NCBI GenBank assembly: GCA_028095925.1
Contig: JAOHCW010000004.1
Span: 1-64,000, forward strand
Direction: 5' to 3'
DNA: 64,000 nucleotides
Origin: Aquiluna sp.
GTDB lineage: Bacteria > Actinomycetota > Actinomycetes > Actinomycetales > Microbacteriaceae
Of the stretch, positions 47,208 through 57,137 are shown piece by piece. The notes below the pieces were generated by a model, which worked only from the letters and a program-made list of their open reading frames with translations, was not told the DNA's origin and did not search any database. The translations under genes were made by a program, and so were the position numbers. The stretch's first letter is position 1; every line of letters starts with the position of its first letter.

Positions 47208-47228
47208 AAATGTCGCTAAGCTTTCCCA

Positions 47229-47325
47229 GGTGCCTCAGGGCACCATCCCTGTCCGTTCGTCGGGCTAAAACCACAGAAGAATCGTGGCTCTAGCGCGACC
47301 CGAGTAAAACAAGTGGAGTACCCAC
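47229..47325 (+). promoter_or_regulatory. Structured leader of rpsA
   Basis: The 122-base gap before rpsA holds three stems. GGTGCC-TCAG-GGCACC (47229-47244) is perfect. A second stem pairs TCGG and GCTA (47260-47267) with TAGC and CCCGA (47291-47303), enclosing CCAC/GTGG. A third, GTGG-AGTAC-CCAC (47313-47325), includes the GGAG Shine-Dalgarno. A TAAGCT box at 47217 could be the promoter. S1 represses its own translation in other bacteria; such a role here is inference. No T-run makes any stem a terminator. Confidence 0.4.
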
Positions 47326-47329
47326 ACAT

Positions 47330-48787
47330 ATGGCAACCAAGACGACCGCAAAAACCACCAAGGTAGCAGTCAATGACATCGGCTCAGAAGCAGACTTTCT
47401 AGCAGCGGTCGAAGCAACTCTCAAATTTTTCAACGATGGAGATCTCATCTCCGGCACCGTGGTCAAGATTGACCGCGACGAGGTGCTCCTAGACGTAGGT
47501 TATAAAACCGAAGGCGTCATTCCCTCCCGTGAACTTTCCATCCGTCAGGATGCAGACCCAAATGACATCGTCAAGGTTGGTGACGCAGTTGAGGCACTTG
47601 TTCTTCAGAAGGAGGACAAGGAAGGCCGCCTGATCCTGAGCAAGAAGCGTGCGCAGTACGAGCGTGCGTGGGGTGACGTGGAGAAGGTCAAGGAAGTAGA
47701 TGGTGTTGTCAAGGGCACCGTGATCGAGGTAGTCAAGGGTGGTGTCATCGTAGACATCGGTCTGCGTGGCTTCCTTCCAGCCTCGCTAATTGAGCTTCGC
47801 AGAGTCCGCGACCTGGGCCCATACCTGGGCACCGAGGTCGAGGCAAAGATTCTCGAGCTGGACAAGAACCGCAACAACGTGGTGCTTTCTCGCCGTGCCC
47901 TGCTAGAGCAGAGCCAGAGCGAGAGCCGCTCAACCATGATGAACGACCTGACCAAGGGTCAGATCAGAACCGGAACAGTCTCCTCGATCGTCAACTTCGG
48001 TGCATTCATTGACCTTGGCGGAGTAGACGGCCTAGTCCACGTTTCCGAGCTGAGCTGGAAGCACATTGAGCACGCCAGCGAGGTAGTCGAGGTCGGCCAG
48101 GAAGTAACCGTCGAGGTTCTAGAGGTTGACCAGGACCGTGAGCGCGTTTCACTGTCTCTCAAGGCCACTCAGGAAGACCCTTGGCAGGTATTCGCAAGAA
48201 CCCACGCCATTGGCCAGTACATCCCGGGCAAGGTCACCAAGATTGTTCCATTTGGTGCATTCGTTCGCGTGGCAGACGGCATCGAGGGCCTCGTTCACAT
48301 CTCGGAGCTTTCAAGCAAGCACGTTGAGCACGCAGACCAGATTGTCACCGTGAACCAGGAAGTCTTCGTCAAGCTCATTGACATTGATCTTGAGCGCAGG
48401 AGAATCTCGCTGTCTCTCAAGCAGGCAGTTGATGAGGTTGACCCAGAGAGCACCGACTTCAACCCGGTTCTCTACGGAATGGACGCTGACTACGACGAAA
48501 AGGGCAACTACCGCTACCCAGAGGGCTTCGACCCCGAGAGCAACGAGTGGAAGCCAGGTTACGAGGAAGCCAAGGGCAAGTGGGAGGCTGACTACGCAGA
48601 GTCTCACAAGCGCTGGGAGCTTCACAAGACCCAGGTAAAGGCCATCAGGGAGCAGCTTGCCGCTCTTCCAGAAGCGGCACCAGCCGAGGAGCCAAGCGCC
48701 ACCTCAGGTGAAGCCCAGGATGCCGGCACCCTTTCTGATGATGAGTCCCTAGCTGCACTGCGCGATCAACTCAGCGAAGACAAGTAA
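47330..48787 (+). CDS. rpsA: 30S ribosomal protein S1
   Basis: Helps mRNA bind the ribosome. The 485 residues have four S1 RNA-binding repeats (about residues 37-105, 122-190, 207-277 and 293-363; for example GTVSSIVNFGAFIDLGGVDG and GKVTKIVPFGAFVRVADGIE) and an acidic C-terminal tail rich in Ala, Glu and Pro (LPEAAPAEEPSATSGEA). ATG 47330 gives the usual N-terminus with VAVNDIGSEADFLAAVEATL. A structured leader precedes it and a strong terminator follows, so it is probably transcribed alone. Confidence 0.97.
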   Translation: MATKTTAKTTKVAVNDIGSEADFLAAVEATLKFFNDGDLISGTVVKIDRDEVLLDVGYKTEGVIPSRELSIRQDADPNDIVKVGDAVEALVLQKEDKEGRLILSKKRAQYERAWGDVEKVKEVDGVVKGTVIEVVKGGVIVDIGLRGFLPASLIELRRVRDLGPYLGTEVEAKILELDKNRNNVVLSRRALLEQSQSESRSTMMNDLTKGQIRTGTVSSIVNFGAFIDLGGVDGLVHVSELSWKHIEHASEVVEVGQEVTVEVLEVDQDRERVSLSLKATQEDPWQVFARTHAIGQYIPGKVTKIVPFGAFVRVADGIEGLVHISELSSKHVEHADQIVTVNQEVFVKLIDIDLERRRISLSLKQAVDEVDPESTDFNPVLYGMDADYDEKGNYRYPEGFDPESNEWKPGYEEAKGKWEADYAESHKRWELHKTQVKAIREQLAALPEAAPAEEPSATSGEAQDAGTLSDDESLAALRDQLSEDK

Positions 48788-48806
48788 GGAAATTCACCTA
48801 ACGAGG

Positions 48807-48830
48807 CGGAGGGTCCAACAGGGCCCTCCG
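48807..48830 (+). terminator. Rho-independent terminator after rpsA
   Basis: CGGAGGGTCC (48807-48816) pairs with GGGCCCTCCG (48821-48830) over 10 bp with one T-G pair and the loop AACA; TTTCGCTTT follows. It separates rpsA from coaE, whose promoter lies directly downstream. Confidence 0.88.
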
Positions 48831-48838
48831 TTTCGCTT

Positions 48839-48844
48839 TATCCT
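48839..48844 (+). promoter_or_regulatory. -10 box for leaderless coaE
   Basis: TATCCT ends 6 bases (TGCAAG) before the coaE ATG, just after the rpsA terminator. Because the terminator should isolate coaE from rpsA, a promoter is required here, and the space left permits only a leaderless or nearly leaderless transcript. Confidence 0.6.
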
Positions 48845-48850
48845 TGCAAG

Positions 48851-49426
48851 ATGCTCATTGCTCTAACTGGCGGTATAGGTTCTGGAAAGACCACGGTCGC
48901 AAGCCGTTGGGCAGCTCTTGGTGCCCACGAGATCGATGCTGACGTCCTAGCGCGAGAGGTAGTTGAGCCCGGCACCGAGGGGCTAGCTGCTGTTGTGGCT
49001 CGCTTTGGTGGGCAAGTACTAGAACCAGATGGCTCGCTAAATAGGAGCGCGCTTGCCTCAGTCGCATTTGCATCCGAGGAATCACGCAAGGATCTAGAGG
49101 CTCTCCTGCATCCGAGAATTCAGACTCTTGCAGCAGAGCGCGTGGTGGGGCTGGAGGGCGTTATCGTCTACGCGATTCCCCTGTTGACTGAGACAAACTC
49201 AAAGCTTGATTTCGATCGAATTGTCACCGTCAGCTGCGACGAAAACGTGCGCATCGACAGGTTGGTGACTCTTCGCGGTATGAACAAGGAGGAGGCGATG
49301 CAGAGAATTGCAGCTCAGGCCACAGACTCTGAACGAGAAGCCAGAGCCGATACCGTCATCGACTCAAATTGCCCAATGGATGAGCTGCTAGCGAAGGCCG
49401 ACGAGGTCTTCGCGAGTTTCTCTTAG
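48851..49426 (+). CDS. coaE: Dephospho-CoA kinase
   Basis: Last step of coenzyme A synthesis. The 191-residue P-loop kinase has ALTGGIGSGKTTVA at the N-terminus, IDADVLAREVVEPGT, LHPRI and the lid region with arginines (VRIDRLVTLRGMNKEEAMQRI, AQATDSEREARAD). Standard single-domain length. ATG 48851 lies 6 bases after TATCCT and has no ribosome site. Its TAG stop (49424-49426) starts the uvrB -10 box. rpsA-coaE-uvrB-uvrA is a conserved actinobacterial order. Confidence 0.95.
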   Translation: MLIALTGGIGSGKTTVASRWAALGAHEIDADVLAREVVEPGTEGLAAVVARFGGQVLEPDGSLNRSALASVAFASEESRKDLEALLHPRIQTLAAERVVGLEGVIVYAIPLLTETNSKLDFDRIVTVSCDENVRIDRLVTLRGMNKEEAMQRIAAQATDSEREARADTVIDSNCPMDELLAKADEVFASFS

Positions 49427-49429
49427 GCT
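49424..49429 (+). promoter_or_regulatory. -10 box for leaderless uvrB
   Basis: TAGGCT begins with the coaE stop codon and ends 6 bases (TGCACG) before the uvrB GTG. No LexA-type box is seen around it. The AGG inside could act as a very weak Shine-Dalgarno. Confidence 0.55.
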
Positions 49430-49435
49430 TGCACG

Positions 49436-51502
49436 GTGGAGCAAAGCCAAAAGCCTTTCAAAGTCATGAGTGATTACCAGCCCAGCGGTGATCAGCCGAG
49501 AGCAATTGACGAGCTCGAGAGAAGGGTTCGTGCAGGCGAGCGCGACGTTGTCCTACTTGGAGCTACGGGAACCGGTAAGAGTGCGACAACCGCATGGCTA
49601 ATCGAACGACTCCAAAGGCCAACCCTGGTTATTGCCCACAACAAGACCCTCGCAGCGCAGCTAGCTAGTGAACTCCGAGAGCTCTTTCCCGAAAATGCCG
49701 TTGAATATTTCGTTAGCTACTACGACTACTACCAACCCGAGGCCTACGTCCCCCAGACCGACACCTTCATCGAAAAAGACTCGACGATAAACGAGGAGGT
49801 CGAAAGGCTGCGCTACTCTGCCACAATGTCTTTGCTCTCTCGTAGAGACGTAATTGTTGTCGCAACCGTTAGCTGCATCTATGGACTTGGGGCACCCAAG
49901 GAGTACCTGGCACAGTCACTACCAATTTCGGTTGGACAAAGAATTGACAGAGACGAGCTGATTCGCTCACTGGTTGCGATTCAATACCAGCGCAACGACG
50001 TGGAGTTTGTCAGAGGCAACTTCAGGGTCAAGGGCGACACTGTTGAGGTCATCGCCGTCTACGACGAGGAAGCCACCCGAATTGAGTTCTTTGGCGATGA
50101 GGTCGAAAAGATTTACCGCATTCATCCGTTGACCGGTGAAATTCTGATGGAGCGCGAGAGCGTTGCCATTTATCCGGCCAGCTACTACGTGGCTCCGGCA
50201 GAGCGCATGGGCAAGGCCATTGAGGACATCGAGAACGAGCTGGAGCAGCGCTATCGCGAGTTTGAACGCCAGCAAAAACTCCTAGAGGCTCAGCGCATCA
50301 AGATGCGGACAACCTTTGATCTGGAGATGATCAGGGAGCTTGGTTTCTGCTCAGGCATTGAAAATTATTCAAGACACATCGATGGGCGCAGTGAGGGTGA
50401 GCCGCCAGCCTGTCTGCTCGACTACTTTCCAGAGGATTTCCTAACCGTCATTGACGAGTCTCACGTGACCATTCCACAGATTCGAGCGATGTATAACGGG
50501 GACTCCTCAAGAAAGCGGACCCTCGTCGAGCATGGCTTCAGGCTTCCCTCCGCGCTCGATAACCGCCCGCTTCGGTTCGAGGAGTTCCTGGAACGTACCG
50601 GACAGACCGTCTACCTCTCAGCCACGCCAGCAGACTACGAGCTCAATCTAGGCGATGGTGTGGTCGAGCAGATCATTCGTCCAACAGGCCTTGTCGACCC
50701 GGAGGTGCACGTGAAGCCTGCCAAGGGACAGATTGATGACCTGCTCGAAGAGATAAAGCTCCGATCAGAGCGCAATGAGCGCGTATTGGTCACAACCCTC
50801 ACCAAACGCCTTGCCGAAGAGGTCACAGAGTATCTAACCGAGATGGGCATCAGGGTTCGCTACCTTCACTCCGATGTTGACACCCTCAGAAGAGTGGAAC
50901 TTCTCAGGGAGCTCAGGCAGGGGCTCTATGACGTGCTGGTGGGTATCAACCTGCTCCGTGAGGGCCTTGACCTTCCGGAAGTATCGCTGGTTTCGATACT
51001 CGATGCTGACAAAGAGGGTTTCCTGCGCTCCACAACCTCGCTGATTCAAACCATTGGTAGGGCGGCGAGAAACGTCAACGGTGAAGTCCACATGTATGCG
51101 GACAAGGTAACCGCATCGATGAAGCGAGCAATTGATGAAACTAACCGCAGGCGTGAGAAGCAGGTCGAATACAACAGGCTGAACGGCATCGATCCGACCC
51201 CACTACGCAAGAAGATTGCCGACATCACCGACAGCCTCAACCGCGAAGAGCTTGATACCGAGGCCCTGATGGAGTCACTCAGGAAGCAGCCGGCGAGAAA
51301 GGTCGCCTCCACACCAATGCGCGGCAGACGTGACATTGGGAAAGCTGGCAGTGAGCAGCTGTTGGCGACCATCATGGATCTAGATTCGCAAATGAGAGCA
51401 GCTGCAGCAGAGCTCAAGTTCGAACTGGCGGCCAGAATCCGTGATGAGATCGGAGAGCTCAAAAGAGAACTTCGGCAATTTGAGCAGGCTGGCCATGCAT
51501 AG
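49436..51502 (+). CDS. uvrB: UvrABC system protein B
   Basis: Helicase-like damage verifier of nucleotide excision repair. The 688 residues contain Walker [14 protein letters not shown], the beta-hairpin [30 protein letters not shown] (Walker B), [39 protein letters not shown], and a C-terminal UVR motif ([20 protein letters not shown]) that binds UvrC. GTG 49436 is supported by the -10 box spacing; ATG 49466 is a possible inner start. Its TAG stop starts the uvrA box. Confidence 0.97.
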   Translation: MEQSQKPFKVMSDYQPSGDQPRAIDELERRVRAGERDVVLLGATGTGKSATTAWLIERLQRPTLVIAHNKTLAAQLASELRELFPENAVEYFVSYYDYYQPEAYVPQTDTFIEKDSTINEEVERLRYSATMSLLSRRDVIVVATVSCIYGLGAPKEYLAQSLPISVGQRIDRDELIRSLVAIQYQRNDVEFVRGNFRVKGDTVEVIAVYDEEATRIEFFGDEVEKIYRIHPLTGEILMERESVAIYPASYYVAPAERMGKAIEDIENELEQRYREFERQQKLLEAQRIKMRTTFDLEMIRELGFCSGIENYSRHIDGRSEGEPPACLLDYFPEDFLTVIDESHVTIPQIRAMYNGDSSRKRTLVEHGFRLPSALDNRPLRFEEFLERTGQTVYLSATPADYELNLGDGVVEQIIRPTGLVDPEVHVKPAKGQIDDLLEEIKLRSERNERVLVTTLTKRLAEEVTEYLTEMGIRVRYLHSDVDTLRRVELLRELRQGLYDVLVGINLLREGLDLPEVSLVSILDADKEGFLRSTTSLIQTIGRAARNVNGEVHMYADKVTASMKRAIDETNRRREKQVEYNRLNGIDPTPLRKKIADITDSLNREELDTEALMESLRKQPARKVASTPMRGRRDIGKAGSEQLLATIMDLDSQMRAAAAELKFELAARIRDEIGELKRELRQFEQAGHA

Positions 51503-51505
51503 ACT
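51500..51505 (+). promoter_or_regulatory. -10 box for leaderless uvrA
   Basis: TAGACT begins with the uvrB stop codon and ends 6 bases (TCTACG) before the uvrA GTG. No AGG or GGA lies between, so no ribosome site competes with the leaderless reading. Confidence 0.6.
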
Positions 51506-51511
51506 TCTACG

Positions 51512-54361
51512 GTGATTATTGAGACTCCCAAAGGCCCCCACCTAGCCATCAAGGGCGCCCGAGTTCATAATCTCAAGAACCTCAATATCGAGATTCCTCG
51601 TGATGCGATGGTGGTTTTCACAGGCCTGAGCGGTTCTGGAAAATCATCCCTGGCCTTCGACACCATCTTTGCGGAGGGTCAGCGCAGATACGTCGAGTCG
51701 CTCAGCGCCTATGCAAGACAGTTTTTGGGACAGGTCGACAGGCCCGACGTTGACTTCATCGAGGGGCTCTCGCCAGCGGTGTCAATCGATCAGAAATCCA
51801 CCAACCGCAACCCCAGATCAACAGTCGGAACCATCACTGAGATTCACGACTACCTCAGACTTTTGTGGGCAAGGATCGGCGTTCCGCACTGCCACGAATG
51901 CGGTGAGGTCATCTCAAAGCAAACCCCGCAGGCAATAGTCGACCAGCTCATGACCATCAAGGAGGGAACTCGCTTCCAGCTCCTCGCTCCAATCGTCCAG
52001 CAGAAAAAGGGGGAGTTTGCAGACCTATTCGCCTCTCTGCAATCGCAAGGATATGCCCGGGCGGTAGTCGACGGCGAAACAGTGACCCTCACCGAGGCAA
52101 AGCCTCTAAAGAAGAGCTTTAAGCACGATATTTCGGCGGTGGTCGATCGACTCGTGGTGAAGGCGGATGCCCAAGGCAGAATCACCGACAGCGTTGAGAC
52201 GGCCCTCAAGCTCGCCGACGGCAGGGTGATTGTGGACTTCGTCGATGAAAAAAAGACCCGCACCTTCAGCGAGCGTCTGAGCTGCCCAAATGAGCATGAG
52301 ATTGTCCTAAGTGAGATCGAGCCCAGAACTTTTTCGTTCAATGCCCCCTTTGGTGCATGCCCGACCTGCACCGGCCTTGGAACAAAGATGGCGGTCGATC
52401 CGGAACTGGTCGTTGGGGACCCTGCAGCAACCATCAACGAGGGAGTGCTGCTGCCATGGTCTACCCAGGGCAAAGGCCTTTACAGCTACTTCACCAGACT
52501 CTTGGCAGGCCTTGCAAACGATCTTGAATTTGACCTGGACACCCCCTGGGAAAAGCTCCCTGAGGCGGTTCAGGACGCGGTACTAAATGGCAATGACTTT
52601 GAAGTTCAGGTCAAATGGCGCTCCAAGTATGGAAGAGAGATGCGCTACACCTCAGGCTTTGAGGGCGTGCTTCCTTATGTTGAGAGGCGCTACCTGGAGT
52701 CCGACTCGGACTGGGCTCGAGGCAAATGGGCGGAGTTTCTCAGGGAGATCCCCTGCCCGGCCTGCCAGGGCGCAAGGCTCAGACCCGAGGTTCTAGCGGT
52801 CAAGGTTCACTCAAAGTCCATCCACGATGTCGCTGTCTACTCCCTGGGTGAGGCTCACGACTTTTTTGAGACCCTGAAACTCACAGACCGCGAGCAAAAG
52901 ATTGCTGCCCAGGTTCTCAGGGAAATTAGGGCGAGGCTCGATTTTCTTCTTGCAGTGGGACTGGATTATCTCTCGCTGGAGCGCAGTGCTGGGTCTCTTT
53001 CTGGTGGTGAGGCACAGCGCATCAGGCTTGCCACCCAGATTGGTGCCGGACTCACAGGTGTTCTTTACGTTTTGGACGAGCCCTCAATTGGACTGCACCA
53101 GCGCGACAATCGCAGGCTAATTGAGACGCTTATCAAGCTGCGCGACCTAGGTAACACCCTGATCGTCGTTGAGCATGATGAGGACACCATCAAGGCTGCA
53201 GACTGGCTGGTCGACATCGGTCCAGGAGCGGGTCTTGGAGGAGGCGAGGTTGTCCACTCAGGTTCCTATGCGGCCATCTTGGATAACCGCACATCAATCA
53301 CCGGCGACTACCTCTCCGGAAGACTAAAGATAGAAACTCCTGCAAAAAGGCGCAAGGTGAGTAAGGACCGCCAGATCAAAGTTGTTGGAGCCAAGGAAAA
53401 CAACCTCCGGGATGTCTCGGTTAGCTTCCCCTTGGGGGTCATGACGGCGGTCACGGGCGTGAGTGGCTCGGGTAAGTCATCGCTGGTCAATGACGTTTTG
53501 TATCAAGTGCTTGCTAACAAGCTCAATGGCGCCAAGGGAGTTCCTGGAAGGCATATCAGGGTCGAGGGCCTCGAGCAGCTCGACAAGGTAGTTCACGTTG
53601 ACCAGGCTCCAATTGGCCGCACCCCGCGCTCCAACCCAGCCACCTACACCGGCGTCTTCGATCACATAAGAAAGCTTTTTGCCGACACCCCTGAGTCGAA
53701 GGTGCGCGGTTACCAGCAGGGAAGGTTCTCTTTCAATGTGAAGGGTGGTCGTTGCGAGACCTGTAGCGGTGACGGAACTATCCGAATTGAGATGAACTTC
53801 CTACCCGATGTCTATGTCACCTGCGAGGACTGCAGGGGTGCCCGATATAACCGCGAGACGCTGCAGGTGAAATACAAGGGCAAATCGGTAGGAGATGTCC
53901 TATCGATGCCCATCAGCGAGGCAGCCGAATTCTTCGCTCCCATCAACTCAATCGCTAGATACCTGAACACCCTGGTTGACGTTGGGCTGGGCTATGTCCG
54001 GCTGGGACAGAGTGCGACCACTCTCTCTGGCGGGGAGGCTCAGCGCGTAAAGCTCGCAACAGAGCTCCAGCGCAGGTCGACCGGCAGGACCATCTATGTC
54101 CTAGACGAACCGACAACTGGTCTCCACTTCGAAGACACGAAGAAACTTCTGAACGTGCTTGCAGACCTCACTGACAAGGGCAACACCGTCATTGTCATCG
54201 AACACAATCTGGATGTTATTCGCTGCTGCGACTGGGTCATAGACCTAGGGCCCGAAGGGGGTAGTGGAGGCGGACAGATTGTCGCCGAAGGAACTCCCGA
54301 GAAGGTAGCGGCCAACAAGTCCTCTCACACCGGTAAGTTCTTGGCCGAGCTGTTGGCTTAG
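51512..54361 (+). CDS. uvrA: UvrABC system protein A
   Basis: Damage-sensing ABC ATPase of excision repair. The 949 residues have two ABC modules: Walker [17 protein letters not shown] near residue 33 with signature [14 protein letters not shown] near 498, and [14 protein letters not shown] near 647 with [14 protein letters not shown]. The zinc-binding cysteine pairs are kept ([24 protein letters not shown]). Normal length. It starts with GTG and is followed after 2 bases by uvrC. Confidence 0.98.
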   Translation: MIIETPKGPHLAIKGARVHNLKNLNIEIPRDAMVVFTGLSGSGKSSLAFDTIFAEGQRRYVESLSAYARQFLGQVDRPDVDFIEGLSPAVSIDQKSTNRNPRSTVGTITEIHDYLRLLWARIGVPHCHECGEVISKQTPQAIVDQLMTIKEGTRFQLLAPIVQQKKGEFADLFASLQSQGYARAVVDGETVTLTEAKPLKKSFKHDISAVVDRLVVKADAQGRITDSVETALKLADGRVIVDFVDEKKTRTFSERLSCPNEHEIVLSEIEPRTFSFNAPFGACPTCTGLGTKMAVDPELVVGDPAATINEGVLLPWSTQGKGLYSYFTRLLAGLANDLEFDLDTPWEKLPEAVQDAVLNGNDFEVQVKWRSKYGREMRYTSGFEGVLPYVERRYLESDSDWARGKWAEFLREIPCPACQGARLRPEVLAVKVHSKSIHDVAVYSLGEAHDFFETLKLTDREQKIAAQVLREIRARLDFLLAVGLDYLSLERSAGSLSGGEAQRIRLATQIGAGLTGVLYVLDEPSIGLHQRDNRRLIETLIKLRDLGNTLIVVEHDEDTIKAADWLVDIGPGAGLGGGEVVHSGSYAAILDNRTSITGDYLSGRLKIETPAKRRKVSKDRQIKVVGAKENNLRDVSVSFPLGVMTAVTGVSGSGKSSLVNDVLYQVLANKLNGAKGVPGRHIRVEGLEQLDKVVHVDQAPIGRTPRSNPATYTGVFDHIRKLFADTPESKVRGYQQGRFSFNVKGGRCETCSGDGTIRIEMNFLPDVYVTCEDCRGARYNRETLQVKYKGKSVGDVLSMPISEAAEFFAPINSIARYLNTLVDVGLGYVRLGQSATTLSGGEAQRVKLATELQRRSTGRTIYVLDEPTTGLHFEDTKKLLNVLADLTDKGNTVIVIEHNLDVIRCCDWVIDLGPEGGSGGGQIVAEGTPEKVAANKSSHTGKFLAELLA

Positions 54362-54363
54362 CC

Positions 54364-56238
54364 ATGACAAAGCTGAGCTTTAGGCCCAAAACCTCAGAGA
54401 TTCCAACTCAACCTGGGGTCTACCGCTTTGTGGATTCCAGAGGCAAGGTCCTCTATGTAGGTAAAGCTAAAAACCTCAAGTCCCGGCTGACCAGCTACTT
54501 TGGCACCTTCTCAAAACTCCACGAGCGCACCCAGAGAATGCTTTTGGCTGCAGCGGATGTGAAGTGGACGATAGTAGACACCGAATACGATGCGCTTCAG
54601 CTGGAATTCATGTGGATCAAGGAGTTTGACCCGCCATTCAATGTGAGATTCCGCGATGACAAGAGTTATCCCTATCTAGCAATCTCGGTGACTGATGAGG
54701 TTCCCAGAGCCTTCATCACGAGAAACAGGGAGATTAGAGGGCTTCGCTACTTCGGTCCCTACACCCAAGCCTGGGCCATCCGAGAAACCCTCGACACGCT
54801 ACTCAAGGTCTATCCGGTCAGGTCCTGCTCCAAGGGCGTCTACGACCGCGCTGTGCGCTCGGGAAGGCCCTGTCTGCTTGCCGAGATAGGTAAGTGTGCC
54901 GCTCCCTGTGTGGACAGAATTTCCAAGCCAGAACATAAGGCCCTCGCCAAGCGTCTTGGGGACTTTGTTGCAAGTGGCAGCGAGCAGCATGTTCAGGATC
55001 TAAGAAAGAAGATGCAGGCAGCAAGCAATTCGGAGAACTATGAACTTGCAGCCAACCTAAGAGACGATGTTGCCGCCCTGGAGAAGGTGCTGGAGAAAAC
55101 CACCGTGGTGCTCTCAGACCAGACAGACGCAGACCTGATCGGACTTGCCCGGGACGAACTAAGCGCTGCAGTGAGCATCTTCATTGTGCGCGGGGGCCGC
55201 ATAAGAGGTAACAGGTCGATGGTCGTCGATCTCGAGCTCGACAGAAATAACTCAGAGCTGGTGGAGTACCTAATCCAAGAGCTCTATACGCCAAACACCA
55301 AGGGAACCTCCATGGAGGTCCCAAGGCTGCTCTTGGTGCCGGAGACTCCAAAAGACAAAGCGCCTATCGAGGCCTTCCTCAGCGAGGTCCGGGGCAAACC
55401 CGTCAAGGTTTCGGTTGCCCAGCGGGGTGAAAAGGCAACCCTCGCTAAGACGGCTCTCAATAATGCTTCGCATGCCCTAAATAGCTACAAGCTCAAGCGC
55501 AGTAGCGACTTCACAGCCCGAGCCGATGCACTTGCCGGAATCCAGCAGGCCCTGGGTATGAAAGAGGCTCCGCTGAGGATTGAGTGCTTTGACATTTCGC
55601 ACCTATCAGGAACCGGAACCGTTGGCTCAATGGTCGTCTTCGAAGACGGTCTGCCCAAAAAGGACCAGTACCGAAGGTTTAATCTCGAGAACGCCGATGA
55701 TACGGAGTCGATCTATCAGGTGCTATCGCGGAGGCTCAAGTATCTGGGAGAAGAGACGAGCGAGAAATTTAGTTATCGCCCTTCCTTGATGCTCATAGAT
55801 GGTGGGCTGCCCCAACGGGGAGCTGCCCTGAGGGCGTTGGAGGAAAGCGGCGTTGGCGAGATAACGATCGCCACGCTCGCCAAGAGGCTCGAAGAGGTGT
55901 TCACCACCTCCAGCGACTACCCAGTCATATTTCCGAGAACCTCTGAGGAGCTGTTTTTGCTCCAGCGCATCCGAGACGAGGCCCACCGCTTTGCGATCAC
56001 GGCTCAGCGGGCCAAGCGCAGTAAGACGATTGCCTCCCAGCTACTAGAAATACCAGGCCTAGGGGAGCAGAAGGTGAGGCTGTTGCTAAGAAAGTATGGC
56101 TCGCTAAAGCGAATTAGGGCAGCCAGCGCCGAAGAGATTGCCACCTTGGATGGCTTCGGTCTGAAACTGGCTAAGCAAATCGGTGAATATCTGGGTGATT
56201 TGCAAGAAGGCGACACGCGCGACACGCCGAAGGACTAA
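54364..56238 (+). CDS. uvrC: UvrABC system protein C
   Basis: Makes both incisions in excision repair. The 624 residues have the GIY-YIG nuclease (PGVYRFVDSRGKVLYVGKAK), a cysteine cluster (VRSCSKGVYDRAVRSGRPCL), a UVR motif (NSENYELAANLRDDVAAL), the RNase H-like domain (IECFDISHLSGTGTVGSMVV, LMLIDGG) and a C-terminal helix-hairpin-helix pair (IPGLGEQKVRLLLRKYGSL, LDGFGLKLAKQI). It lies 2 bases after uvrA, so all three subunits are adjacent. rapZ follows as in other actinobacteria. Confidence 0.97.
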   Translation: MTKLSFRPKTSEIPTQPGVYRFVDSRGKVLYVGKAKNLKSRLTSYFGTFSKLHERTQRMLLAAADVKWTIVDTEYDALQLEFMWIKEFDPPFNVRFRDDKSYPYLAISVTDEVPRAFITRNREIRGLRYFGPYTQAWAIRETLDTLLKVYPVRSCSKGVYDRAVRSGRPCLLAEIGKCAAPCVDRISKPEHKALAKRLGDFVASGSEQHVQDLRKKMQAASNSENYELAANLRDDVAALEKVLEKTTVVLSDQTDADLIGLARDELSAAVSIFIVRGGRIRGNRSMVVDLELDRNNSELVEYLIQELYTPNTKGTSMEVPRLLLVPETPKDKAPIEAFLSEVRGKPVKVSVAQRGEKATLAKTALNNASHALNSYKLKRSSDFTARADALAGIQQALGMKEAPLRIECFDISHLSGTGTVGSMVVFEDGLPKKDQYRRFNLENADDTESIYQVLSRRLKYLGEETSEKFSYRPSLMLIDGGLPQRGAALRALEESGVGEITIATLAKRLEEVFTTSSDYPVIFPRTSEELFLLQRIRDEAHRFAITAQRAKRSKTIASQLLEIPGLGEQKVRLLLRKYGSLKRIRAASAEEIATLDGFGLKLAKQIGEYLGDLQEGDTRDTPKD

Positions 56239-56241
56239 CCT
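56236..56241 (+). promoter_or_regulatory. -10 candidate for rapZ
   Basis: TAACCT would start transcription near 56248 and leave a 15-base leader with the Shine-Dalgarno GGGGAGAG before the rapZ ATG. It starts at the uvrC stop codon (TAA, 56236-56238). No -35 box was recognised. Confidence 0.35.
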
Positions 56242-56262
56242 GTAAGCAATCATCGGGGAGAG

Positions 56263-57135
56263 ATGGAAGACGCTAAAAAACCAGAGCTACTAGTAGTCAC
56301 CGGCATGTCCGGCGCTGGCCGCTCCACGGTTGGAAATGCGCTCGAGGATCAGGGCTGGTACGTCATCGATAACCTCCCTCCTCAAATGCTCGGTCCGATT
56401 AGTGATCTCTTCGCACTCAGTAAGTCCAAACTTCCAAAAATCGCCGTCATTACTGACGTTCGGGGAGGAGAGTTCTTCAACGAGCTGCAGACCAAGCTGG
56501 CAGAGCTGAAGGTGCGGGACATCGTGGTTCGGGTGCTCTTCCTTGAAGCCAGCGATAGCGCCCTTGTAAAGCGCTTTGAGTCAGTACGGAGACCACATCC
56601 GTTGCAGGGCAACGCGACAGTACTGGATGGCATAACGAAAGAGCGCAGTGAGCTAATGGGCCTGCGCGAGAGCGCGGACATCGTCTTCGATACCTCAGAG
56701 ACCAACGTCCACCAGCTCACCAACAGAGTTGCGGAGGCTTTTGCAACCAATTCCAAGGCACTAAAAATCAACGTGTTGAGTTTTGGTTTCAAGTACGGTC
56801 TCCCGGTCGATGCCGACCTAGTAGCCGATGCGAGGTTCATCGCTAACCCGCACTGGAAGGACGAACTTCGGGCCAAAACGGGCAACGATGACGAAGTACG
56901 GGCTTACGTTCTTGGTCAGCCTGGCGTTGAGGACTTTCTAACAAACTACGTGGCCTCACTGCACAGTGTGCTTGCCGGCTACCGAAACGAAAACAAGAGA
57001 TTCGCAACCATCGCGATTGGATGCACCGGCGGCAAGCACCGCTCGGTGGCAATGGCTAATGAGATTGCGAAAAGACTTGAGAAGGAGGCTGATGTGACCA
57101 TCAGCGTGCAACACCGAGACTTGGGTAGGGAGTAG
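56263..57135 (+). CDS. rapZ: RNase adapter RapZ-family nucleotide-binding protein
   Basis: P-loop protein of the RapZ/YvcJ family, which in proteobacteria senses glucosamine 6-phosphate and steers RNase E; its job in actinobacteria is not established. The 290 residues have the P-loop [14 protein letters not shown], with arginine in place of the usual lysine, as is frequent in actinobacterial members, [30 protein letters not shown] and [14 protein letters not shown] at the C-terminus. whiA follows after 2 bases; yvcK, normally between them, is missing. Confidence 0.93.
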   Translation: MEDAKKPELLVVTGMSGAGRSTVGNALEDQGWYVIDNLPPQMLGPISDLFALSKSKLPKIAVITDVRGGEFFNELQTKLAELKVRDIVVRVLFLEASDSALVKRFESVRRPHPLQGNATVLDGITKERSELMGLRESADIVFDTSETNVHQLTNRVAEAFATNSKALKINVLSFGFKYGLPVDADLVADARFIANPHWKDELRAKTGNDDEVRAYVLGQPGVEDFLTNYVASLHSVLAGYRNENKRFATIAIGCTGGKHRSVAMANEIAKRLEKEADVTISVQHRDLGRE

Positions 57136-57137
57136 TC

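Noticed and set aside
47229-47244. polA terminator at the GGTGCC/GGCACC hairpin
   Set aside because: No T-run follows the stem, so intrinsic termination is not supported; kept as part of the rpsA leader.
51850-52473. Long minus-strand open frame of about 207 codons inside uvrA
   Set aside because: It mirrors uvrA codon structure on the opposite strand, has no family-like motifs or ribosome site, and uvrA is intact.
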